NCBI RefSeq assembly: GCF_013299175.1
Contig: NZ_JAAFKF010000005.1
Location: 1-64,000 of the forward strand
DNA from: Sphaerotilus sp.
GTDB taxonomy: Bacteria; Pseudomonadota; Gammaproteobacteria; Burkholderiales; Burkholderiaceae_C
DNA: 64,000 nucleotides
Direction: 5' to 3'
The stretch's first letter is position 1; each line of letters starts with the position of its first letter. The position numbers were made by a program, and so were the translations under genes. The notes below the pieces were generated by a model. The model was not told where the DNA came from and ran no database searches. It worked only from the letters and a program-made list of their open reading frames with translations. This document shows positions 31,467 through 40,233 of the stretch, in pieces.

Positions 31467-32063
31467 CACTTCGGCATCGCGGATCGACAGGGCCTGCAGG
31501 CACTGCGCCGTGCGGTCCAGGTACTCCACCGTGCGGCCGTAGCGGCCCTCGGCATTGCGGAAGATCGCGAGGTGGGCGGCATCGTCGAGCCGGCCGGTGT
31601 GGCTGGGGTGGGCCGGGTCGAGCGTGAAGGCCAGCGCCTCGACCGGGCCGCCCGGCGTGTGGCAGCACAGCCAGCGCGGGGTGTAGACGCCGTTGGGCAT
31701 CTCGCGTTCCCAGAGCGCATCGAGCTGCGCCAGAGCCTCGTCCGGTCGTGCCCGGTGGACTTGCCCGACACAGGAGCCGCCCGGCAGCAGCGCGAACACC
31801 AGCCCCGGACAGTCGGCCGAGCCACGGTTGACCCGCGAGCGCATGCGCAGTGCCCGGTGCTGGCCCCACAGCCGGGCGGGGCGGATCTCGGCGGGTTCGA
31901 ACTGCGGGCGCCACAGCAGCGAGCCGTAGGCATAGAGCCAGAACTGTCCACCCTGCTCCAGCCGCTCGGCGAGTTGCTGGCGCGTGGTCTGCAACAAGGC
32001 CAGCGACAAGGCGGAGCAGCCTGACACGGCCGTGGGCGAAAGCGGGGGCGGTGGGCTGTGCAT
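31407..32063 (-). CDS. ChaC-like gamma-glutamylcyclotransferase
   Basis: FWLYAYGSLLWRPQFEP; ALRMRSRVNRGSADCPGLVFALLPGGSCVGQVHR. Confidence 0.85.
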   Translation of the reverse strand: MHSPPPPLSPTAVSGCSALSLALLQTTRQQLAERLEQGGQFWLYAYGSLLWRPQFEPAEIRPARLWGQHRALRMRSRVNRGSADCPGLVFALLPGGSCVGQVHRARPDEALAQLDALWEREMPNGVYTPRWLCCHTPGGPVEALAFTLDPAHPSHTGRLDDAAHLAIFRNAEGRYGRTVEYLDRTAQCLQALSIRDAEVSRLVGLARRHGLLPGEDGA

Positions 32064-32184
32064 GGGACAGTGTCGCCGCAGTGGTGCCGGTGCGACAAGC
32101 CGGGTGTCTCTCGGGTTGCACCAAGCCTCGCTTTGGTGCGCCCCCTTAAACTTGCGCACCTTTTAACGACGAGGAGGATTCTCC

Positions 32185-32709
32185 ATGAGTGACGACGACC
32201 GCGACGACAGCCGCAAAGTGGGTCTTTGGGTGGTGTTTACCAGCGTGGCCGTGCTGCTGCTGGGCGTGCTGGGCTTTGCCGTGGTGCGTACCGTGAAAGG
32301 CTCTGCCGCACCGACGGCACAGACTGCAACGGCCGCTGCCAGTGCCGCCGACACCGCCGACGTGCTGGTGGACTACACCACCACCACTGCGGCGCTGGCC
32401 ACCGCGTACTTCGAGTCCGGCTCGGCCGCACTGCAAGCCGATGCGGATCCGGCGCTGGCCGAAACCGTCAAGGCCCTCGCTGCCGATCCGGCCAAGCGCG
32501 TGCTGCTGTCGGGCTACCACGACGCCTCGGGCGACCCGGCCATGAACGCCGAGCTGGCCAAGCAGCGCGCCAAGGCCGTGCGCGCCGCCCTGCTGGTGGC
32601 GGGCATTCCGCTGAACCAGGTGCTGCTGCGCAAGCCGGAGAGCACCACGGGTACCGGCACCGAGCGGGAAGCACGTCGCGTCGAGATCCGCCTGATCGAC
32701 GCTCCGTAA
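32185..32709 (+). CDS. membrane-anchored OmpA-like domain protein
   Basis: N-terminal TM; YFESGSAAL...LSGYHDASGDPAMNAELAKQRAKAVRAAL...REARRVEIRL. Confidence 0.75.
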   Translation: MSDDDRDDSRKVGLWVVFTSVAVLLLGVLGFAVVRTVKGSAAPTAQTATAAASAADTADVLVDYTTTTAALATAYFESGSAALQADADPALAETVKALAADPAKRVLLSGYHDASGDPAMNAELAKQRAKAVRAALLVAGIPLNQVLLRKPESTTGTGTEREARRVEIRLIDAP

Positions 32710-32767
32710 GCTTCGGCGCACGCCGCGGAGTTACCGGCCGGTTACGGCCGTGTGACCCCACCCGGAC

Positions 32768-32804
32768 AGCCCGGCACGGTGGACATCCTCCACCGTGCCG
32801 GGCT
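32768..32804 (+). terminator. strong hairpin, terminator-like
   Basis: agcccggcacggtgga - catcc - tccaccgtgccgggct: exact 16-bp stem, 5-nt loop; only a weak T-rich tail (gttgtccgtt). Confidence 0.65.
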
Positions 32805-32843
32805 GTTGTCCGTTCTGGACCCTGTCGGTGTCTGGCGATTGAG

Positions 32844-32872
32844 TTGACGCTGTAACTTAGTTACGCTTTAAT
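32844..32872 (+). promoter_or_regulatory. sigma70-like promoter with HexR-like palindrome in the spacer, upstream of edd
   Basis: ttgacg (32844-32849), 17-nt spacer containing tgtaacttagttacg (32851-32865), tttaat (32867-32872). Confidence 0.65.
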
Positions 32873-32910
32873 CGTGTGTCAAGTTTCAAGACTTCAGATC
32901 GACTCCGCCC

Positions 32911-34728
32911 ATGAAATCCCAGATCGCCGACATCACCACCCGCATCCGTGAACGCAGCCGCCCGCAGCGCGAGGCTTACCTTCGCCGGATGCGGGCGGCG
33001 GCGGCGCAGCCCCGCGGGGCGGATCGCATGGGGTGTGCCAACGTGGCGCATGCCTTTGCGGCACTGCCGGGTTCGGACAAGTTCCGCGTGGTGGCCGAGA
33101 AGGCGCCCAACCTCGGCATCATCACCGCCTACAACGACCTGCTGTCGGCGCACCAGCCCTACGAGAGCTACCCCGCGCTGATCCGCGACGAAGCCCACCG
33201 CCACGGCGCGACGGCGCAGGTCGCGGGCGGCGTGCCGGCGATGTGCGACGGCGTGACGCAGGGCTTCGCCGGCATGGAGCTGAGCCTGTTCTCGCGCGAC
33301 ACCATCGCCATGGCCACGGCGGTCGGCCTCGCGCACGACGTGTTCGACGCGGCGCTGCTGCTGGGCGTGTGCGACAAGATCGTGCCGGGGCTGCTGATCG
33401 GGGCGCTGCAGTTCGGGCACCTGCCGTGCGTGTTCGTGCCGGCCGGGCCGATGAGCACGGGCTTGTCCAACAGCGACAAGTCCAAGGTCCGCGAACAGTT
33501 CGCCCAAGGGCTGGTCGGCCGCGACAAGCTGCTCGAAGCCGAGTCCGCCGCCTACCACGGCGCCGGCACCTGCACCTTCTACGGCACTGCCAACTCCAAC
33601 CAGATGCTGCTGGAGGCGATGGGGCTGCACGTCCCCGGCACCGCGTTCATCCATCCCCACGCCGGCCTGCGCGAGGCGCTCACCCGCGAAGCCGTGCGCA
33701 CCGTGCTGTCGATCCGCAAGGGCCAGCGGTTCACGCCGATCGGCGAGCTGGTGGACGAACGCTGCATCGTCAACGCGATGGTGGCGCTGCTGGCCACGGG
33801 CGGCTCGACCAACCACCTGATCCACTGGGTCGCCGTCGCCCGCTCGGCGGGCATCGTGATCGACTGGACCGATTTTTCCGAGCTGTCGGCCTGCACGCCG
33901 CTGCTGTCGCGGGTCTACCCGAACGGCAAGGCGGACGTGAACCAGTTCCAGGCGGCGGGCGGGCCGGGCTTCGTGCTGCGCGAGCTGCTCGACAGCGGCT
34001 GTCTGCATGGTGACGTGCTGACGGTGGCCGCAGGGGGTATGGCGGCGTATGGCCGTGTCCCGGCGCAAGGAGCCGATGGCGCGCTGGTGTGGCACGACCT
34101 GCCCGCGACACCGATCGACGACAGCATCGTGCGCACGGCCGCCGCTCCCTTCGGGGCATCGGGTGGTCTGAAGCTGCTGGCCGGCAATCTCGGCCGCGGC
34201 GTGATGAAGGTCAGCGCCGTGCCCGAGGACCGCCACGTCATCGAAGCCCCCGCCATCGTGTTCGACAGCCAGGAAGCATTGCATGTCGCCTTCCGGGCGG
34301 GCGAGCTGGAGCGGGATTTCGTCGCCGTCGTGCGCTTCCAGGGACCGAAAGCCAACGGCATGCCCGAACTCCACAAGCTCACGCCGCCGCTGGCCGTGCA
34401 GCAGGACAAGGGCTTCCGCGTCGCGCTGGTCACGGACGGGCGGATGAGCGGCGCGTCGGGCAAGGTGCCGGCCGCCATCCACGTCAGCCCGGAAGTGCTG
34501 GCCGGCGGGCCGCTGGGCAAGGTGCGCACGGGGGATCTGGTGCGCGTCGATGCCGTGACCGGCGTGCTGGAGGCGCTGGTGCCGGCCGAGGAATGGGCGG
34601 CGCGGGCCACCGAAGCACGCCCCGATGCCTTGACCGACGACGCCGGACACGGCATGGGCCGCGAGCTGTTCGGCGGGATGCGCCGCAACGTGCTGACCGC
34701 CGAAGAAGGCGCCGTGACCTGGCTGTGA
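32911..34728 (+). CDS. edd: phosphogluconate dehydratase
   Basis: [88 protein letters not shown]. Confidence 0.97.
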   Translation: MKSQIADITTRIRERSRPQREAYLRRMRAAAAQPRGADRMGCANVAHAFAALPGSDKFRVVAEKAPNLGIITAYNDLLSAHQPYESYPALIRDEAHRHGATAQVAGGVPAMCDGVTQGFAGMELSLFSRDTIAMATAVGLAHDVFDAALLLGVCDKIVPGLLIGALQFGHLPCVFVPAGPMSTGLSNSDKSKVREQFAQGLVGRDKLLEAESAAYHGAGTCTFYGTANSNQMLLEAMGLHVPGTAFIHPHAGLREALTREAVRTVLSIRKGQRFTPIGELVDERCIVNAMVALLATGGSTNHLIHWVAVARSAGIVIDWTDFSELSACTPLLSRVYPNGKADVNQFQAAGGPGFVLRELLDSGCLHGDVLTVAAGGMAAYGRVPAQGADGALVWHDLPATPIDDSIVRTAAAPFGASGGLKLLAGNLGRGVMKVSAVPEDRHVIEAPAIVFDSQEALHVAFRAGELERDFVAVVRFQGPKANGMPELHKLTPPLAVQQDKGFRVALVTDGRMSGASGKVPAAIHVSPEVLAGGPLGKVRTGDLVRVDAVTGVLEALVPAEEWAARATEARPDALTDDAGHGMGRELFGGMRRNVLTAEEGAVTWL

Positions 34729-34791
34729 ACGGCCTGTGCCTTGTGGCTTGTACCCCGTGATTTGACTGACCTTGCAACCCTGAGCCTGTCC

Positions 34792-35415
34792 ATGAACACC
34801 CTCGAACTCGCCGCCTGCGGCCCCGTGATCCCCGTCATCGTCATCGACCGCGTGGAGGACGCCGTGCCGCTCGCCCGTGCGCTGGTCGCGGGCGGCGTGC
34901 GCGTGCTGGAGGTGACGCTGCGCACCCCGGCTGCGCTCGACTGCATCCGCGCCATGGTCGCCGCCGTGCCCGAAGCCATCGTCGGCGCCGGCACCGTGCG
35001 TTCGATCGCCGATGCGCAGGCGGCCAAGGACGCCGGCTGCCAGTTCGCCGTCAGCCCTGGCTACACGTCCGAGATCGGCCGTGCCTGCCTGGACATCGGC
35101 CTGCCGCTGCTGCCCGGTGTCTCCACCGCCAGCGAAGTCATGATGGCCAACGCCGATGGCTACCGCTTCCTGAAGCTGTTCCCGGCCACGGCGGTGGGCG
35201 GCATCAATTTGCTCAAGGCGTTCGCCAGCCCCTTCCACGACGTGGTGTTCTGTCCGACGGGCGGCATCACGCTGGAGACGGCGCCGCAGTTCCTCGCGCT
35301 GCCCAACGTCAAGGTCTGCGGCGGCTCGTGGCTGACGCCGGCCGACGCGGTCAAGTCCGGTGACTGGGCGCGCATCACCCGGCTGGCGGCCGAGGCGCAG
35401 GCGCTGCGCGGCTGA
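34792..35415 (+). CDS. eda: KDPG/KHG aldolase
   Basis: GPVIPVIVIDRVEDAVPLARALVAGGVRVLEVTLRTPAAL; FLKLFPATAVGG; PTGGIT; directly downstream of edd. Confidence 0.97.
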   Translation: MNTLELAACGPVIPVIVIDRVEDAVPLARALVAGGVRVLEVTLRTPAALDCIRAMVAAVPEAIVGAGTVRSIADAQAAKDAGCQFAVSPGYTSEIGRACLDIGLPLLPGVSTASEVMMANADGYRFLKLFPATAVGGINLLKAFASPFHDVVFCPTGGITLETAPQFLALPNVKVCGGSWLTPADAVKSGDWARITRLAAEAQALRG

Positions 35416-35495
35416 AGTTCTTGAGGCGGTGTTCATCTTGCGTCGTTACGATCGCAGGTTGATCGAGCTTCTGAGCGCCAAGCCGCCACCCCACC

Positions 35496-36437
35496 ATGCA
35501 ATTCACTGACAACACCGACGACCCCGAAGACACCGAATACTCCGCAGCGGAGCGGGCGGCGGCGGCGGCCCGCAGCACCTGGGTCAGCGTGGTCGTCAAC
35601 CTGGTGCTGACCGTGCTGCAGATCGCGGCGGGCATCCTGTCGAAATCCCAGGGACTCATCGCCGACGGCATCCACTCGCTGTCCGATCTGGTCGCCGATT
35701 TCGTCGTGCTCGTGGCCAACCGCCAGAGCCAGCGCGACGCCGACGAGAGCCACCCCTACGGCCACCAGCGGGTCGAGAACGCGGCCTCGCTGGTGCTGGG
35801 CACGCTGCTGCTGGCGGTGGGGCTGGGCATGGTCTGGTCGGCGTTCCAGAAGCTGCAGTCGCCGGAAACGGTGGCGCCGGTCGAGGTCATCGCGCTGTGG
35901 GTGGCGGGCGCGGCGCTGGTCGCCAAGGAATCGCTGTTCCGCTACATGCTGGCGGTGGCCAAGCGGGTCAAGTCGAGCCTGCTGGTGGCCAATGCGTGGC
36001 ACGCGCGCTCGGACGCCGCCTCGTCACTGGTGGTCGGCATCGGCATCACCGGCAACCTGCTGGGCTACCCCATCTTCGACCCGATCGCCGCGCTGATCGT
36101 CGGTTTCATGGTGGCGCGCATGGGCTGGTCCTTCGCCTGGGAGGCGATGCACGACCTGATGGACCGTGCCGTCGATGAGGAGGAACTCGCCGCCATCCGC
36201 CGCACGCTGGTCGAGACACCGGGGGTGAGCGGGGTCCACGACATCCGCACCCGCAAGATGGGCGACATGATCGTGGTGGACGCCCACATCGAGGTGGACG
36301 CGACGCTGACGGTCGAGCAAGGCCACGACATCGCCGTCGAGGCACGCCACCGCGTCCTGCAGCTCCACCGCGTGCTCAACCTGATGACGCACGTCGATCC
36401 GTGGCACCGCCCGGACCTCGACCACGCCCGAGACTGA
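35496..36437 (+). CDS. cation diffusion facilitator transporter
   Basis: LIADGIHSLSDLVADFVVL; HPYGHQRVENAASLVLG; HARSDAASSLVVGIG. Confidence 0.93.
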   Translation: MQFTDNTDDPEDTEYSAAERAAAAARSTWVSVVVNLVLTVLQIAAGILSKSQGLIADGIHSLSDLVADFVVLVANRQSQRDADESHPYGHQRVENAASLVLGTLLLAVGLGMVWSAFQKLQSPETVAPVEVIALWVAGAALVAKESLFRYMLAVAKRVKSSLLVANAWHARSDAASSLVVGIGITGNLLGYPIFDPIAALIVGFMVARMGWSFAWEAMHDLMDRAVDEEELAAIRRTLVETPGVSGVHDIRTRKMGDMIVVDAHIEVDATLTVEQGHDIAVEARHRVLQLHRVLNLMTHVDPWHRPDLDHARD

Positions 36438-36463
36438 CCTGCGGCACGGCGCGGTGCTTCTGG

Positions 36464-37139
36464 TCAGATCCGCAGCGTGGGCGTGGGAAAGCCAAGCTCC
36501 GGGTAGCGGTTGCGCACCGAGGCGCTCGCCCAGACCCGCTGCAGGTGGTCATTGAGGAAATCGTCCGGCGGGATGGCCGATGGCCAGCGCGGTGAACTCC
36601 TCGCGCGGGCTGGCCTCGCCCGACGCCAGCCGCTCGCGCAGGCTGTGTTCTTCCGGCGAAAGCAGGGTGGGGTCGATGGGCGAGGGCGCCGCATCCGGCC
36701 GCAGCGCGATCTGCCGAGGCAGGCGCAGCACCACGAGCTGGTCGCAGCGGCTGAAGGTCAGGATGTCCTCGATGAACACGCCCTCGGCCATGGCGTGGAC
36801 CACCATCTGCGCGCCGGTGTGGAACAGCGCGGACCGGGCCTCGTCGCGGGCGCTGCGGCTGCGCTGGCGGGTGCCGACCAGGGCACGGTCGTCTTCGTGG
36901 ACCGCGCCGCAGTACAGGCCCGCGTGCGAGAACTTGCCGGGGATGAACTTGCCGTCGAGGTAGTTCGCATACGCGCGCAGCAGGATGTCGCCGGGCTGGA
37001 GCACATCGATCAGTGCCCGCACATCGTCGCCCTTGACCTGGTAGGAGCCGGGGTCGTAGACGAGGAAGAAGGGGAAGCGGAAGACCTTGATGTCGCCGAA
37101 CACGGTCAGGAACCATTCGGACAGTTGTTGCAGCGCCAT
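36464..37139 (-). pseudogene. YiiX/YebB-like NlpC/P60-type protein, frameshifted by a 7-bp tandem duplication
   Basis: MALQQLSEWFLTVFGDIKVFRFPFFLVYDPGSY...GDILLRAYANYLDGKFIPGKFSHAGLYCG; tail AIPPDDFLNDHLQRVWASASVRNRYPELGFPTPTLRI lies in another frame. Confidence 0.75.
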
Positions 37140-37342
37140 GGCGGTGGTTCCCCTTTGGTGTGTGCCGGTGTGTACCAGTGTGTGCAATGTTGCCGGTCGC
37201 GAATGGTACCGGTGGGTGCGGCCTCTTTTTCATGCCGGCTTCACGCTCGCTTCATGTCGGCTGGGTTCAATGCCTGTGTCGGTACCCCATTGGGTACCGG
37301 CAGATTCTCTTGATCCCACCACGCAACGCCCTCAGGAACCCC

Positions 37343-37603
37343 ATGCACAAGATCCTCGCACTCGTCGCTTCCCTGCTGACCGCCACGGCCACGCTGGCCG
37401 CTGACCCGACCTGCACCTCGCCCAAGGACAAGTGGATGAGCCAGGCCGACTTCAAGGCCAAGGTGGCCGCCGAAGGCTTCAAGGTCAAGACCTTCAAAGT
37501 GACCAAGGGCAACTGCTACGAGATCTACGGCACCGACAAGGCCGGCAAGAAGGTCGAGATCCACTACGATCCGGCCACCGCCACCCCGGTCGCGTTCCAG
37601 TGA
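37343..37603 (+). CDS. periplasmic PepSY-like domain protein
   Basis: Signal peptide MHKILALVASLLTATATLA; SQADFKAKVAAEGFKVKTFKVTKGNCYEIYGTDKAGKKVEIHYDPAT. Confidence 0.8.
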   Translation: MHKILALVASLLTATATLAADPTCTSPKDKWMSQADFKAKVAAEGFKVKTFKVTKGNCYEIYGTDKAGKKVEIHYDPATATPVAFQ

Positions 37604-37620
37604 ACCGCTGCTGCTGACCC

Positions 37621-38172
37621 ATGTCTCTGCCCCCACCGACGCTGTCCAGCGACCCGACCGCTGTCCGGGTCTGGGATCCCTTCGTGCGGATCTTCCATTG
37701 GAGTCTGGTCGCCTGCGTCCTGACGAACTACTTCGCCATCGACGACGGCAAGGACATCCACCAGTGGGTGGGCTACACCGCCAGCGCCCTGGTGACGCTG
37801 CGGATCGTGTGGGGGTTCATCGGCACGCGCCACGCCCGGTTTGCCGACTTCTTTCCCACCCCAAGCCGCCTGCGGGCGCACTTTGCCGCCCTGCGCGAAG
37901 GCCGCCGCGAGCACCATGTCGGCCACAACCCGCTAGGCGCACTGATGATGCTGGCGCTGATGGCCGTGGTGCTCGGTCTCGGGCTGACGGGGTTCTTGCA
38001 GACCACCGACACCTTCTGGGGTGAGGAGTGGCTGCAGTCCTTGCACGCGTGGCTGGGTTCGGCGCTCATCGCGCTGGCGGGTCTGCACGCGGTGGCAGCC
38101 ATCGCCATGGGCCGCATCGAGCGCACCAACCTTGTGGCCGCCATGGTCACGGGCGTCAAGCGCCGCACCTGA
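37621..38172 (+). CDS. cytochrome b561-type membrane protein
   Basis: VWDPFVRIFHWSLVACVLTNY; HQWVGYTASALVTLRIVWGFIGTRHARF; HAWLGSALIALAGLHAVAAI. Confidence 0.87.
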   Translation: MSLPPPTLSSDPTAVRVWDPFVRIFHWSLVACVLTNYFAIDDGKDIHQWVGYTASALVTLRIVWGFIGTRHARFADFFPTPSRLRAHFAALREGRREHHVGHNPLGALMMLALMAVVLGLGLTGFLQTTDTFWGEEWLQSLHAWLGSALIALAGLHAVAAIAMGRIERTNLVAAMVTGVKRRT

Positions 38173-38200
38173 ACCGCACCGCATCCACCAGACCACTGCC

Positions 38201-38866
38201 GTGCGCTTGCTGCTGCTGGAAGACGACCCGATGCTGGGTGAAGGCTTGCGCGATTACCTGCGCGCCGAGGGCCATGTGGTGGACTGGTGCGTCTGTCTGG
38301 GCGAGGCGGCGGTGCAGGTGCGCGAGCCCTACGACGCCTGGCTGATCGACTGGCAACTGCCCGATGGCAGTGGTCTCGACTGGCTGCGCCGCCTGCGCCA
38401 GCGCGGCCTGACCACCCCCGCCCTGATGCTGACGGCCCGCGATCTGCTCAGCGACCGCGTGCAGGGGCTGGACGCCGGGGCCGACGACTACCTGGTCAAG
38501 CCCTTCGAGCCGGAAGAGCTGGCGGCGCGGCTGCGCGCCGTGTGCCGCCGCACGGCCGGCACGGGCGGCGAGCGCATCGACTTCGGTGCGGTCCAGGTCG
38601 ATCTCACCGCCAAGGCGGTCTGGGTGGGGCCCATCCGCGTCGAGCTGACGGCGCGCGAGTGGGCGCTGCTGGAGGCGCTGGTGCTGCGCGCCGGGCGCCT
38701 CGTCTCGCGCAACGATCTGGACGCGCTGGTGATCGGGCAGGACGCCGAGGTCAGCAGCAATGTGCTGGAGGTCCACATCTCCAACCTGCGCCGCAAGCTG
38801 GGCCGCAACTTCATCGAAACCGTGCGCGGCCTGGGCTACCGGGTCGCGGTCGCGTCACCCGCATGA
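38201..38866 (+). CDS. OmpR-family response regulator (GTG start)
   Basis: LLLLEDDPMLGEGLRDYL; DWQLPDGSGLDWLRRLR; ALMLTARDLLSDRVQGLDAGADDYLVKPF; winged-helix ETVRGLGYRV. Confidence 0.93.
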   Translation: MRLLLLEDDPMLGEGLRDYLRAEGHVVDWCVCLGEAAVQVREPYDAWLIDWQLPDGSGLDWLRRLRQRGLTTPALMLTARDLLSDRVQGLDAGADDYLVKPFEPEELAARLRAVCRRTAGTGGERIDFGAVQVDLTAKAVWVGPIRVELTAREWALLEALVLRAGRLVSRNDLDALVIGQDAEVSSNVLEVHISNLRRKLGRNFIETVRGLGYRVAVASPA

Positions 38867-40233
38867 AGTGGGGCACGCAGACACCCGTCTCGATCCGGCG
38901 GCGGATGCTGGCGGCGCTGCTCTGGACCTCGGTGGTCTGGGGGCTGGTGGCGCCGCTGATGGTGGTGCTGACCATCCGCCACGAGATCAACGAGCTGCTG
39001 GACGACACCCTGCGCGCCTCGGCCGAGGCGTTGTCGGGTGTGGTGCAGGTGCCGCTGCTCCCCCCTTCGGCCACGCCGGCACCGCCCGGCGGCCTCACGA
39101 TCAGTCCTGCGGCGGGTTACGTGCGCGGGCGCTTCGCCTGGCAACTGGTGGACCCCGCCGGCGCGGTGTTGCTGCATTCGCCGCTGGCACCCCCCGAACC
39201 TTTTCTGCAGGTGTCCCGCACCGGGCTGTCGAACGCCGACTCCGGCTGGCGCGTGCTGGGGGTGGCGGTGGGCGGGCAGGGGCAGATCCTCTACGTCGCG
39301 CAGTCGCTGGAGGAACGGTCGGAGGCGCTGCGCGACGCGGCGATCAGCACGATGCTGGCCTCGCTCACGGTGTGGGCGGTCTGTGGGGTCGGGCTGCTGC
39401 GCCGGATGCGGGCCGAACTCGCGCACATCGACCGACTCGTGGCCGATGTGCAGCACCACGACCCGATGGACCCCACCCAGTCCTTGCCGCCCGTCACGCG
39501 CGAAGAGCTGCGTCCCATCCGCGACGCCATCGACGACCTTGGTGCCCGGCTGGCGGTGCGCGTGCGCAACGAGCGGGCCTTCACCGCCCATGCCGCCCAT
39601 GCCCTGCGCACGCCGCTGGCGGGCATGGACGCCCAGCTCGCGGTGGCGCTGCGTGAATGCGCCCCCGAACAGCAGCCCCGCCTGCAGCGCGTGCGCGACG
39701 CTGCGGGCCGGTTCGCGCGGGTGGTCAGTGCGCTGCTGACGCTGTTCCGCAGTGGGTCGGCGCTGCACCGCCAGCCGGTCGATGTGGCCGCGATGGTGGC
39801 GCGGATGCCGATCGCGGGGCTGGAGGTGCGCCTGTCCGACCCGGGGAGTGCCCCCTGGCCGCACGCCGACCCCGACCTGCTGGCCGCTGCACTCGCCAAC
39901 CTGTTCGACAACGCGCTGCGCCACGGCGCCCGCAGCGTGGTCGTGGCGGTGGCGGCCGACCACCTGCAGGTGTGCGACGACGGACCCGGTCTCGACGACG
40001 CCCGGCGCCACGCCCTCCAGTCGGCGCTCGACCGCGAGGACTACGCCGCCTTCACCGGGCTGGGGTTGATCCTGTCGGACCTGATCGCGCGCGTGCATGG
40101 AGGCCGTGTGTACCTGGGCTGCAGTCCGCAAGGCGGATTGTGCGTGGCGTTGACGCTGGCGGTGCCCGAGGCGGTCAGTCCGGCACGAACCATGTCCCGA
40201 TCGGCTGCAGCCGCGCCCCCGGCGGCGCGCTGA
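38863..40233 (+). CDS. sensor histidine kinase
   Basis: Two TMs, AHALRTPLAGMDAQL H-box, NLFDNALRHGA N-box, VCDDGPGLDD G1; ATGA overlap with response regulator. Confidence 0.9.
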   Translation: MKWGTQTPVSIRRRMLAALLWTSVVWGLVAPLMVVLTIRHEINELLDDTLRASAEALSGVVQVPLLPPSATPAPPGGLTISPAAGYVRGRFAWQLVDPAGAVLLHSPLAPPEPFLQVSRTGLSNADSGWRVLGVAVGGQGQILYVAQSLEERSEALRDAAISTMLASLTVWAVCGVGLLRRMRAELAHIDRLVADVQHHDPMDPTQSLPPVTREELRPIRDAIDDLGARLAVRVRNERAFTAHAAHALRTPLAGMDAQLAVALRECAPEQQPRLQRVRDAAGRFARVVSALLTLFRSGSALHRQPVDVAAMVARMPIAGLEVRLSDPGSAPWPHADPDLLAAALANLFDNALRHGARSVVVAVAADHLQVCDDGPGLDDARRHALQSALDREDYAAFTGLGLILSDLIARVHGGRVYLGCSPQGGLCVALTLAVPEAVSPARTMSRSAAAAPPAAR

